Below, one piece after another: positions 1 through 6,516 of a stretch of DNA of 11,478 bases. Within the stretch, counting starts at the first letter, position 1. Each line of letters begins with the position of its first letter. The notes under the pieces were generated by a model, which saw nothing but the letters and a program-made list of their open reading frames with translations, made no database searches and was not told the origin of the DNA. A program made the translations under genes and the position numbers. The stretch lies in NCBI GenBank assembly GCA_023416175.1, contig JAEZIE010000291.1, forward strand, positions 1 to 11,478. The letters run 5' to 3'. This DNA is from Bacillota bacterium (GTDB lineage Bacteria > Bacillota > Clostridia > Christensenellales > CAG-138).

Positions 1-44
1 AAAAAAGCCGCAGTACGATGTGGACCGAAGGGAACAAGAACTTT

Positions 45-1427
45 ATGCAAATCAACGCCGCAGCATTTCAAATTCAGGATTATTTGAACACAACGTTTGC
101 CTGCTCCTGCGGAAGGACGCACCAGGCCGATATCGAAGCGGTGGAGGTCGGAAGAGGTGCGCTGAAACTGCTTCCCGGCTACATCAAACAACACGGCTAT
201 CGTAAGCCATTTCTCGTGACGGATCAAAATACGTACCAGGTCGCAGGGGCAGCATTGCTGCATGAACTCAATTCCCATGGGATCCCCTATGCGCACTATA
301 GCTATCAGGACCCGCATCTGTCCGCAGACGAGCGGGCCACAGGAAGGCTTATTATTGAGTTTGACCCGGAATGCGATGTGATCATTGCGGTCGGTACTGG
401 CACACTAAACGATATCTGTCGGATCGCGAGCTATAAGCTCAAGCTCCCATATTACATTGTGGCGACAGCGCCGTCTATGGACGGCTTTGCCTCCAATGTG
501 GCCGCCATGACGGTAGGCGGCGTCAAGGCGACATACGCCGCTCAGGTTCCCCGTCTGATCCTGGCGGATACCGATGTGCTTTCCCGGGCTCCAATGGATA
601 TGATTGCAGCGGGCCTGGGCGATATGCTGGGCAAATATACCTGTAACAATGACTGGCTGCTCTCCCATATCATCAACGGGGAATACTATTGCCCCGTGAT
701 TGTGGAAATGGTAAACAAGGCGATTGAAAAGGTCACAAAAAACGCGGATAAAATTCCCGCGCGTGATCCTGAAGTGGTTGGCGACATCATGGAAGGGCTC
801 ATACTCTCGGGTATTGCAATGAGCTTTGTGGGCAATTCACGGCCCGCATCCGGCAGCGAACATCACCTGTCCCACTATTGGGAGATGAAATTCCAGCAGG
901 AAGGCCGGGAGCCCATATTCCATGGCACGAAGGTGGGCATTGCCACCGTTGCCGTCTGCAGGCTCCATGAGCTCCTAAGTGGTATGGGGCGGCCGGATTT
1001 TTTGGCTGCGCGCCGCTTTGGGCAAATGTTTGATCAAACGCTTTGGGAAACGAAGGTCGCGGATGCGTTTGGGAGCGCAGCTTTCGAAATTATTGAGAAT
1101 GAAAAAAAAGACGGAAAGAACAGCAAAGCAACCCATGTCGCGCGCATGCGATCGATAGAAGAAAACTGGGATCGCATTTCGGATGTAATAGGGCATAAAT
1201 TGCCCGCTTCCGAATACATTATCACAATGCTGAACGAAATTCAGGCGCCGTCCAATCCTTTAGAGGCGGGTATTGAAGCGCCGCTTGTCTATAATGCGCT
1301 CATGTATGGAAAGGAAATACGCAACCGTTACACGATATTGCAGCTGATTTGGGACCTTGGCCTGCTCGAAGCTTTTGCACAAGAGATCACCACATATTTT
1401 TCTGGGAAACGGCAGAACTCCCTATAG
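45..1427 (+). CDS. egsA: sn-glycerol-1-phosphate dehydrogenase (AraM/EgsA family)
   Basis: This is an NAD(P)-dependent, metal-dependent dehydrogenase that interconverts dihydroxyacetone phosphate and sn-glycerol-1-phosphate in the cytoplasm. In B. subtilis the AraM/EgsA protein supplies G1P for heptaprenylglyceryl lipids. Family marks are visible (numbered from the start used here): a nucleotide-binding GTGTLND at about 117-123, APSMDG at 142-147, and GLGDMLGK at 190-197 with the metal-ligand Asp. EHHLSH at 273-277 and HGTKVG at 293 carry the other metal-ligand His residues. At about 460 residues it is longer than B. subtilis AraM (near 394); the extra length includes an N-terminal part with a Cys-X-Cys-Gly motif. 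An in-frame ATG at 18 has no ribosome binding site. The ATG at 45 has AAGGGA at 28-33, so I chose it. It ends just before a terminator. The sequence before 45 holds no further gene. The family call is firm; the physiological role here is inferred. Confidence 0.88.
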   Translation: MQINAAAFQIQDYLNTTFACSCGRTHQADIEAVEVGRGALKLLPGYIKQHGYRKPFLVTDQNTYQVAGAALLHELNSHGIPYAHYSYQDPHLSADERATGRLIIEFDPECDVIIAVGTGTLNDICRIASYKLKLPYYIVATAPSMDGFASNVAAMTVGGVKATYAAQVPRLILADTDVLSRAPMDMIAAGLGDMLGKYTCNNDWLLSHIINGEYYCPVIVEMVNKAIEKVTKNADKIPARDPEVVGDIMEGLILSGIAMSFVGNSRPASGSEHHLSHYWEMKFQQEGREPIFHGTKVGIATVAVCRLHELLSGMGRPDFLAARRFGQMFDQTLWETKVADAFGSAAFEIIENEKKDGKNSKATHVARMRSIEENWDRISDVIGHKLPASEYIITMLNEIQAPSNPLEAGIEAPLVYNALMYGKEIRNRYTILQLIWDLGLLEAFAQEITTYFSGKRQNSL

Positions 1428-1459
1428 CAAATCGTAGACATATCTGAAATATTGTGCTG

Positions 1460-1497
1460 AAAAAGCACTGGGGTCGGTAGAGCTCCAGCGCTTTTTT
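1460..1497 (+). terminator. Rho-independent terminator after the G1P dehydrogenase gene
   Basis: The arms AAAAAGCACTGG and CCAGCGCTTTTTT form a hairpin with one A-C mismatch, ending in a run of six T. It starts about 33 bases after the stop codon. The A-run on the left arm means it could also stop transcription arriving from the right. Confidence 0.82.
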
Positions 1498-1758
1498 CTA
1501 TACGCTGCGTTTCATTTCCTCTCGGCGTTCTGTTATCCCTTATCACAATCATCCATACATGATGAATATCTTACGTCATACGAACAACTTATTGGGCGCA
1601 AAGTTCAATCAAGTTTCCTTCCTGCTGCATATTATGTGATAGGGATATATGGCTGTCAGAGCTCGTATAGATGCGGAGCCACCCAGGAGGGGGGAATCTC
1701 TGCATTTATTTGACTAAGCAGGGCTTAGGCGGCCTGACCCTCGGGAGGAGGAATACCT
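1498..1758. other. Intergenic stretch before the lysis-cassette remnant
   Basis: I see no supported gene here. A 22-codon open frame at 1649-1717 is preceded by AGGGA too close to its ATG and resembles nothing I recognise. No convincing -35/-10 pair stands out. The right end carries the strong AGGAGG site used by the amidase remnant. Because a prophage remnant follows, this stretch may hold decayed phage sequence, but nothing in it proves that. Confidence 0.4.
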
Positions 1759-2049
1759 ATGATAAACAATGATTTTGACTTTGTTGTGGATACAGGCTTG
1801 AAATGGGTACGGTCCCTCAGCAGGTTAAAAAGGTTGGACACTATTGTCATCCACCCTAGCGCAAGCGACACCAGTACGATCAATAGCATCCACGCCCATC
1901 ACCAAAGGAATGGGCATGCAGGCTGCGATTATAACTATGTGATCACTGTGGATGGCATCATCTATAAAGGCCGGGGCCACGGTCTGCCCTGGCGCATATA
2001 TGCCGCTTGCGGAATTCAAGGCGCTTCTGACCAGCGAGTGAGGGCCTGA
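1759..2049 (+). pseudogene. Phage endolysin (amidase_2/PGRP-type N-acetylmuramoyl-L-alanine amidase) with internal frame-shifting deletion
   Basis: The intact ancestor would cleave the MurNAc-L-Ala bond of peptidoglycan during phage lysis. The N-terminal half is clear: LDTIVIHPSAS keeps the first zinc-ligand His of the usual IHHSAS motif (the second His is Pro here). It is followed by HHQRNGHAGCDYNYVITVDG and YKGRG, matching the T7-lysozyme-like fold up to its conserved GR. The reading frame then runs into 20-odd unrelated residues. In the +1 frame from about 1976 the true C-terminus is readable: ATVCPGAYMPLAEF followed by KALLTSE and a stop at 2039-2041. That stretch includes the CPG motif carrying the Cys zinc ligand. 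The central region, expected to be about 65-70 residues and to contain the second zinc His, is missing. AGGAGG sits about 8 bases before the ATG. The 96-residue product should be catalytically dead. Confidence 0.85.
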
Positions 2050-2051
2050 GT

Positions 2052-2342
2052 ATGGAGTGGATCAGCATTGTGATCGCGGTACTTGCCGCGATCAGCGGCA
2101 TATTGCTCGGATGGCTGGCGCGGGCCAAAGAGCGGCAAAAGGAAGATAAGCAGGCCGGATATGAGGATGGTGCACTCAAAACAGATGTGGAATACATCAA
2201 GTGCGGCGTAGATGAGATCAAAAAGGATATGCGTATGCAGGTACAAAGGATGGATACTTTATCTGAACGTCTCGTTCGCGTGGAAGAAAGTACCAAACGG
2301 GCCCATGAAAGACTGGACCGGATCGATAAACTGGAGGAGTAA
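2052..2342 (+). CDS. Phage lysis-cassette membrane protein (holin-accessory type, N-terminal TM plus coiled coil)
   Basis: This is a 96-residue protein with one hydrophobic segment at about residues 4-23. A highly charged, probably coiled-coil tail follows, with Lys/Glu/Arg-rich repeats and a C-terminal pattern VEESTKRAHERLDRID. The layout matches small proteins that sit between endolysin and holin in Firmicutes phages, similar in architecture to BhlA/XhlA-like proteins. The exact family is not certain. GAGGG lies about 7 bases before the ATG. The start is 10 bases after the original amidase stop (2041) and 2 bases after the shifted one (2049), so the genes were translationally packed. The frame is intact. 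Membrane location and a role assisting pore formation are inferred. Confidence 0.7.
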   Translation: MEWISIVIAVLAAISGILLGWLARAKERQKEDKQAGYEDGALKTDVEYIKCGVDEIKKDMRMQVQRMDTLSERLVRVEESTKRAHERLDRIDKLEE

Positions 2343-2345
2343 AAT

Positions 2346-2537
2346 ATGCAACAGAACCGTTTGAAAAGCACAGTACTGTGGGCGTCTATTGTCGCACAGA
2401 TACTGAGTATCTTGATGATGACAGGAGTCATTGATACGGGCTTAGGCGCAGGCATCAACCAGATTGCAGCCGGTGTGCTGCAGCTGCTGGTATTGGTCGG
2501 CGTGCTGAATAACCCGACCGATAAGAAGAACTGGTAG
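2346..2537 (+). CDS. Small phage holin
   Basis: A 63-residue hydrophobic protein with two membrane segments: about residues 9-27 (LWASIVAQILSILMMTGVI) and about 38-54 (QIAAGVLQLLVLVGVL). They are separated by a Gly-rich turn, and the protein ends in NNPTDKKNW. A short two-helix protein ending in GxLNNPTD plus a charged tail is characteristic of the small holins of Gram-positive phages, which form holes in the membrane and release or activate the endolysin. GGAGG sits about 8 bases before the ATG, at the end of the preceding gene, and the gap is only 3 bases. A terminator follows. The frame is intact although the partner endolysin upstream is broken. Confidence 0.8.
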   Translation: MQQNRLKSTVLWASIVAQILSILMMTGVIDTGLGAGINQIAAGVLQLLVLVGVLNNPTDKKNW

Positions 2538-2586
2538 CAGTATCATCCTGCCGCCTCTTCGTGAAGCGGTGCAATTACCATCAGTG

Positions 2587-2612
2587 AAAAAGCGGTTTTA
2601 GACCGCTTTTTT
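2587..2612 (+). terminator. Rho-independent terminator after the holin gene
   Basis: AGCGGT (2591-2596) pairs with ACCGCT (2602-2607) around a 5-base loop. It is flanked by an A-run on the left and six T on the right. It closes the lysis cassette and, with flanking A and T runs, may work in both directions. Confidence 0.85.
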
Positions 2613-2653
2613 GTTGGCGGCAGCTCAGCCTTTTGTGAGATAATTTCGCCATA

Positions 2654-2682
2654 TTGACAGGTACCTATCGCTTGCCTATGGA
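2654..2682 (+). promoter_or_regulatory. Candidate sigma-A promoter P1
   Basis: A perfect TTGACA (2654-2659) is followed, after 17 bases, by TATGGA (2677-2682). The -35 and spacing are ideal, but the -10 is weak. Transcription would begin near 2689, giving a leader of about 260 bases ahead of the VanW gene. Confidence 0.45.
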
Positions 2683-2690
2683 AGGAAAAA

Positions 2691-2756
2691 ATTTCTCGGG
2701 AAATAAACGATCGATCCGCCACAAAGGGACAAAGACGAAAGTTGGCGTATCTTTTT
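2691..2756 (+). ncRNA. Structured leader or short RNA with terminator-like hairpin
   Basis: Just after candidate promoter P1 are two hairpins. The first is ATTTC-TCGG-GAAAT (2691-2704). The second pairs GATCCGCCA (2713-2721) with TGGCGTATC (2743-2751), with one mismatch and a 21-base purine-rich loop, directly followed by five T (2752-2756). This could be an attenuator or riboswitch-like leader for the VanW gene, or a short stand-alone RNA of about 68 bases. I could not match it to a riboswitch class. The pairing is seen; the function is inferred. Confidence 0.35.
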
Positions 2757-2822
2757 AAAATAGGAGCTTTTTTCGCCATAAAAATCAAGAATCTTCTAGG
2801 AATGACTTTATGCGCGTCAATG

Positions 2823-2863
2823 TTACATGGTATAATAGCCGGGGTAATGTTATTATTACATGG
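2823..2863. repeat. Direct repeat TTACATGG plus small dyad around promoter P2
   Basis: TTACATGG occurs at 2823-2830 and again at 2856-2863, 33 bases apart start to start, about three helical turns. The first copy overlaps the extended -10. A dyad GTAAT (2844-2848) / ATTAC (2855-2859) overlaps the second copy. Position and phasing suggest an operator for a regulator, but this is inference. Confidence 0.4.
2828..2836 (+). promoter_or_regulatory. Candidate extended -10 promoter P2
   Basis: TG-G-TATAAT is a perfect extended -10 element at 2828-2836. No good -35 lies 16-18 bases upstream, which is common for extended -10 promoters. It lies about 115 bases before the VanW start and is probably the main promoter of that gene. 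Confidence 0.6.
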
Positions 2864-2951
2864 CAAACTGCGCTATGAAATCAGATCAATACGAAGATAA
2901 AAGCGCGCATGCGGTGATGCGGCGCGTGGCCCAGATAAAGGAGAATGAGGT

Positions 2952-4634
2952 ATGGCCGAAATCAAGCCTGTGCAAAAACGAAAAGGGAAAAAGGGATTCT
3001 TAGTTGCCGTCATCTGTATCTTGCTTGGGATTGTTCTGGCACTTGCGGCTTATACGATTGACCAGAACAATCGTATCATGAATAACGTGAACGTGCTCGA
3101 AGGCGTATCCGTAGCGGGTATCAATCTTTCAGAAATGACCAGAGATGAGGCGTTTTCGGCTACGGCTGCCTTACAGGATACGCTGCTTTCAAAAGTACAG
3201 GTCTCCATCGATGTGGAAGGCGAGATTTTTCAATACAACGCACAGGATTTGGGGATTACGACGGACTATGACGCGGTGATGGCGCAGGCGCTTTCCTTCG
3301 GGCATTCGGGAACGCTCGATGAGCGCAAGCAGGCCATAGAGGAAACCAAGGAGCAGGGCGTTGATTTTCCTGTTAAAGTGTTAGCCGACCGGGAAAAGGT
3401 TCTGAATGTGCTGCTTGCGCTTAAAGCTACACTGGATCAGCAGCCTATGAACGCGAGCTACGTGTTTACCCCCTGGGGACATTTGCCCGATGGCACTCCT
3501 TACGAGCAGGATGTTGCAGACATGATCAAAACGACAGCGGGCGGAGACGAAATAAAGCGTCCGGAGCTTGCGCGCATCCCTGCTGAGGATATGCCCAATA
3601 AACTTCGGTACCTTTTCTGGAAAAATGACGAATATGTAGCGAACTATATTCCAAAGGACGCCGACATCTCGCGCTTTGTATATACGGATGGTATTTTCGG
3701 CCGGTCCGTAGATATGGAAGCCGTGGCCGACGGCATTATGAAAGCCGTGGAAACAGGCAATTATGATACCATCGTCGCTCCTGTAACGCCCATCGAGCCC
3801 GAGGTGACGGTTGAGCAGCTTAAATATAATACGCAGCTGATTTCGTCCTGGACGTCCAGCTTCTCCCTGCATTATAGCTTTAGCCGCAACTGGAATGTTG
3901 CCAAACTGTCCGGTATTGTAAACGGTGTCGTCATTGAGCCCGGTCAGGAATGGTCCATCAACGAGCAAGCGGGGCCAAGATCACTAACTACCGGCTGGAA
4001 GGAAGCAGCAGGCATCTCCAACGGCGGTTATACGCAGCAGGCGGGCGGTGGCGTATGTCAGATTTCGAGTACCGTCTATAACGCCGCAATCCGGTCCGCG
4101 CTGGAGATTACCGATTCCACGCACCATTCCATATCGTCGGACTATATCCCGCTGGGACTGGATGCGACCATCAGTACGGGCGCTCCAGACTTAAAGATCA
4201 AAAATCCGTACAATGTGCCCATTTATATGATTTCTTATGTAAACCCCAAGGATAAGAACGTAACGGTGGAAATTTACGGGCCTCCTGTTGTGAATGTAGA
4301 ATATGGCGAAGTTATCCTGGATTTTTCGTTCAAGGATCTGGGCCGGTTCGGCTCACCCTCGATGAACTATTACTACAACACCGCGGTCGCGCCGGATGAT
4401 ACCGTGATTGCGCCCGGTACCTCCTACGAGTTTGCAAAAGCGCGGCCGGGCCGGGAAGTGCAGACCTATATCCACTACCTGACGCTCGAAGGCAAGGAAC
4501 TCAAAGTGGAGGATTTCCATCATTACAAATGGAATCCCATCAACGGCAGAACGTATATCAACGCCCCCGATCCCGCGCTAGGCGGCGGCATCCCGACGCT
4601 GACACCGGAGCAACTGGCTGCACTGGGACAGTAA
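2952..4634 (+). CDS. Membrane-anchored VanW family protein with peptidoglycan-binding-like region
   Basis: A 560-residue protein expected to act outside the membrane at the cell wall. A Lys/Arg-rich cytoplasmic start is followed by a membrane segment at about residues 16-36 that acts as signal anchor. Residues about 45-290 resemble the PG_binding_4-type repeats usual before VanW (for example VEGEIFQYNAQDLGITTDYD). The VanW core spans about 295-430 and holds the hallmark GGGVCQISSTVYNAA (Cys about 369). The C-terminal part (about 445-545), with its REVQTYIHYLTLEGKEL stretch, resembles a G5-like domain. VanW was named from vancomycin-resistance clusters, but its reaction is not established, and stand-alone proteins of this layout are common in Clostridia, so no resistance is implied. 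AAAGGAG (2937-2943) lies 8 bases before the ATG. It is monocistronic, with its own promoter region and terminator. Confidence 0.85.
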   Translation: MAEIKPVQKRKGKKGFLVAVICILLGIVLALAAYTIDQNNRIMNNVNVLEGVSVAGINLSEMTRDEAFSATAALQDTLLSKVQVSIDVEGEIFQYNAQDLGITTDYDAVMAQALSFGHSGTLDERKQAIEETKEQGVDFPVKVLADREKVLNVLLALKATLDQQPMNASYVFTPWGHLPDGTPYEQDVADMIKTTAGGDEIKRPELARIPAEDMPNKLRYLFWKNDEYVANYIPKDADISRFVYTDGIFGRSVDMEAVADGIMKAVETGNYDTIVAPVTPIEPEVTVEQLKYNTQLISSWTSSFSLHYSFSRNWNVAKLSGIVNGVVIEPGQEWSINEQAGPRSLTTGWKEAAGISNGGYTQQAGGGVCQISSTVYNAAIRSALEITDSTHHSISSDYIPLGLDATISTGAPDLKIKNPYNVPIYMISYVNPKDKNVTVEIYGPPVVNVEYGEVILDFSFKDLGRFGSPSMNYYYNTAVAPDDTVIAPGTSYEFAKARPGREVQTYIHYLTLEGKELKVEDFHHYKWNPINGRTYINAPDPALGGGIPTLTPEQLAALGQ

Positions 4635-4654
4635 ATATAAGGATACTGCATTGA

Positions 4655-4681
4655 AAAAGGACGTGCGACGCACGTCCTTTT
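4655..4681 (+). terminator. Strong Rho-independent terminator after the VanW gene
   Basis: GGACGTGC (4659-4666) pairs perfectly with GCACGTCC (4670-4677) around a 3-base loop. It is flanked by A4 and T4, which extend the stem. The symmetry suggests it can also serve the opposing operon that ends at 4794. Confidence 0.88.
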
Positions 4682-4735
4682 AGATTGCCGACTAATTGGG
4701 AAACGCCACGTTAAGGTGTTTCAGTAAAAGGGATT

Positions 4736-4783
4736 CCCAAGGGACGTGTCCTTTGGGTGGGGTTTCAGGGGCAAAGCCCCTGA
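4736..4783. repeat. Tandem pair of hairpins (possible REP-like dispersed element)
   Basis: CCCAAGGGAC (4736-4745) pairs with GTCCTTTGGG (4748-4757) with one G-T pair. TCAGGGGC (4765-4772) pairs perfectly with GCCCCTGA (4776-4783) around AAA. They sit between two converging transcription units. Neither is followed by a T-run in either direction, so they are not classic terminators. They look like an intergenic palindromic repeat, or a 3'-end stabiliser for the minus-strand operon. Confidence 0.5.
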
Positions 4784-4793
4784 TTATAGAGTT

Positions 4794-5687
4794 CTACCGC
4801 AATACGCTCCCCGCCATGCGGAACACCGTGTGGCGTTTGCCGCGGATGGCGATGGATAGGGTCAGAATGTTTTCCGGGTCGGCCATACCGCAGGCGGCGC
4901 TATCGCCGATGTGCTGGATGTCTACGCCAGCGCGCTTGCTGCTGAGGGCGATCTCACGGACGGTGGCTGCGTCCGCGCTTTCCTGGCTGGTTCCAATGGC
5001 GGAAAGCGCCAAAGCTCCATTCTGATGGATGGCGCGTACGGCGGCGGCAACGTCCTGTTCCGAAACGCCGGGCACCGTTCCGGGCGCTGGGACTAGGATG
5101 ATATCCGCCCCGGCTTTTACAAAGCGGGCAAATGCGTCGGTATCAAACACCGCCTCGTCAATGCCCGCGCCGTGCATTTTGCCTGCGATAATCAGGCCGG
5201 AAAAACATTTGCGGCAGAGCCGGACTGCTTCTTCGATCGCGTCGTTGGTGACGCCTGTGCCCGGGTTTCCGGTCAGGCAGATATAATCTGCACCCTGCGC
5301 CTGTGCTGCCAGAAACGTCTCCTCGCTGGCCCGCCGTCCGGGGGGCAGCGTCTCGATACTTTCGAGCGCTTTGCCAGTGCCGACCGGCTCCAGGTTGATG
5401 CCCACCGGGCGGCCGATGAGCCGCTTGAGCTCGGCGATCGGGTTCTTGGGCGTGCCGGGCAGGCCCAGTATATACGGATTGAGCGTATCATAGAAGTTTA
5501 AAAGAATCAGGTCGGCGCCAAACGCGGAGGCGACCTCCGCATTGGTCAACCCGCGCATGAGAGGTTCAAAGGCGACGATGGTCTCGCTCATCACGCTGCG
5601 CCCGGCGGAGGCGAATATGGCAACTTTGAGTTCCTGTGGGGTCATGGCGGCAAAGTCCGAAGCGGAGCAGGAAATCAGACGTTTCAT
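4794..5687 (-). CDS. TIM-barrel-like protein of unknown function in an amino-sugar PTS operon
   Basis: A 297-residue soluble protein that I do not assign to a characterised enzyme; it may belong to a PTS-associated uncharacterised family (possibly DUF7916). The alternation of hydrophobic strands ending in Gly/Asp/Asn and amphipathic helices suggests an (alpha/beta)8 barrel. Strand-like stretches are ADLILLNF (58-65), GINLEP (96-101), ICLTGNPGTGV (136-146), LIIAGKMHG (165-173), ADIILVPAPGTVPGV (194-208) and ALSAIGTSQES (228-237). The Gly-rich loops after several strands resemble the phosphate-binding loops of sugar-phosphate barrel enzymes. AGGAGG lies 8 bases before the ATG. It is the last gene of the operon, 36 bases after cutC. 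A role in sugar-phosphate metabolism is inferred from neighbours only. Confidence 0.75.
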   Translation of the reverse strand: MKRLISCSASDFAAMTPQELKVAIFASAGRSVMSETIVAFEPLMRGLTNAEVASAFGADLILLNFYDTLNPYILGLPGTPKNPIAELKRLIGRPVGINLEPVGTGKALESIETLPPGRRASEETFLAAQAQGADYICLTGNPGTGVTNDAIEEAVRLCRKCFSGLIIAGKMHGAGIDEAVFDTDAFARFVKAGADIILVPAPGTVPGVSEQDVAAAVRAIHQNGALALSAIGTSQESADAATVREIALSSKRAGVDIQHIGDSAACGMADPENILTLSIAIRGKRHTVFRMAGSVLR

Positions 5688-5723
5688 TTACGGTTCCTCC
5701 TTTTGTATTGCGGTACTCTGTGC

Positions 5724-6479
5724 TTATAAGCCGGAAAGTGTTGCAATCAATTCTCGTACCTGACGCGCGTCCGTTACACCAAAGGCGTCCTCGGATGAAG
5801 GAAGGGCGCCTCCGAACCGGATGTCGGGGCGGGCGGAACAGGAAGAGTCGATGCGGGTCGCGCGAAGCGACGCGTGCACCTGCGTGCAGCCGGTTTTTTC
5901 AATGAGCGTAAGGACATTGTGCGCGCGTATGCCGGCCCCCGGTAATATCTCAATGCGTCCCGCGGCATATGCGATCATCTCCCGTATGGTTGCGGCGCCC
6001 TCGAGTGCGCTTGTGGCCAGGCCGCTGGTCAGCACCCGCCGGAATTTTAAAGCGCAAAGCGTGTCGATTGCCGCACGCCAATCCGGCGTCACGTCGACCG
6101 CCCGGTGGAATACGGCCTGTTTGGGCCCGATTGTTTCCACCATCCGCTTACAGCGTTCCGCATCCACGGTGCCGTCCGGATTTAGGATGCCAAATACAAT
6201 GCCGTCCGCTCCCGCCGCAATCAGCGCGCGCGCATCCCGCAGCATGGTCTCAAACTCCAGCGCACTGTAGCAAAACCCGCCCTCCCGTGGGCGGACCATG
6301 GCGATGAGTTCCACCCCCGCACTTTTAGAGGCAACAAGCTGGCCCATGCTGGGTGTCAGCCCGCCCAATGGCAGCGCCGCATTCAGTTCTACGCGGTCGG
6401 CTCCTGATGCGGCGGCCTCCAATACGTCGTCAGCAGAACCGCAGCAAATCTCTACAAGCGTCCTTCCGATAGCAATCAC
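5724..6479 (-). CDS. cutC: CutC family (PF03932) TIM-barrel protein
   Basis: A 251-residue protein with the CutC signature run: LVEICCGS at 8-15, RVELNAALPLGGLTPS at 29-44, MVRPREGGFCYS at 61-72, ADGIVFGIL at 91-99, FHRAVD at 124-129, RVLTSG at 148-153 and ILPGAGI at 178-184. The length matches the family. The start codon is GTG, and AGGA lies only 4 bases before it, an unusually close spacing. No better start is in frame. The family was linked to copper homeostasis in E. coli, but the E. coli phenotype was later attributed to the MicL small RNA encoded at the 3' end of cutC, so the copper name is doubtful. Its place between a HAD phosphatase and another barrel protein in a sugar operon favours a carbohydrate role, which is inference. 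Confidence 0.9.
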   Translation of the reverse strand: MIAIGRTLVEICCGSADDVLEAAASGADRVELNAALPLGGLTPSMGQLVASKSAGVELIAMVRPREGGFCYSALEFETMLRDARALIAAGADGIVFGILNPDGTVDAERCKRMVETIGPKQAVFHRAVDVTPDWRAAIDTLCALKFRRVLTSGLATSALEGAATIREMIAYAAGRIEILPGAGIRAHNVLTLIEKTGCTQVHASLRATRIDSSCSARPDIRFGGALPSSEDAFGVTDARQVRELIATLSGL

Positions 6480-6516
6480 CCTTTCCTATAATAAAACGGG
6501 GGCTGGGGACAATGTC

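Noticed and set aside
1649..1717. 22-codon ORF with AGGGA just upstream, in the spacer before the amidase remnant
   Set aside because: The ribosome binding site is too close, the peptide resembles nothing known to me, and there is no other coding sign.
1958..2458. 166-codon open frame on the minus strand across the lysis genes
   Set aside because: It is antisense to three recognisable phage genes, and its translation is low-complexity Ser/Cys-rich, typical of a shadow frame.
2713..2751. Possible c-di-GMP (GEMM) or other known riboswitch
   Set aside because: The loop has GGGAC-AAAG-like stretches, but the conserved cores and two-stem layout of known classes do not line up. I kept it only as an unassigned structured leader.
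3381..3968. 195-codon open frame on the minus strand inside the VanW gene
   Set aside because: It is fully antisense to a clear family protein and has no homology-like motif or ribosome binding site.
2952..4634. Vancomycin resistance gene
   Set aside because: VanW-domain proteins are widespread wall-associated proteins. No vanA/B, vanH, vanX or vanRS genes are near, so resistance is not supported.
4696..5025. 109-codon plus-strand frame running through the hairpin pair
   Set aside because: It runs through a non-coding palindromic element and then antisense into the terminal operon gene.
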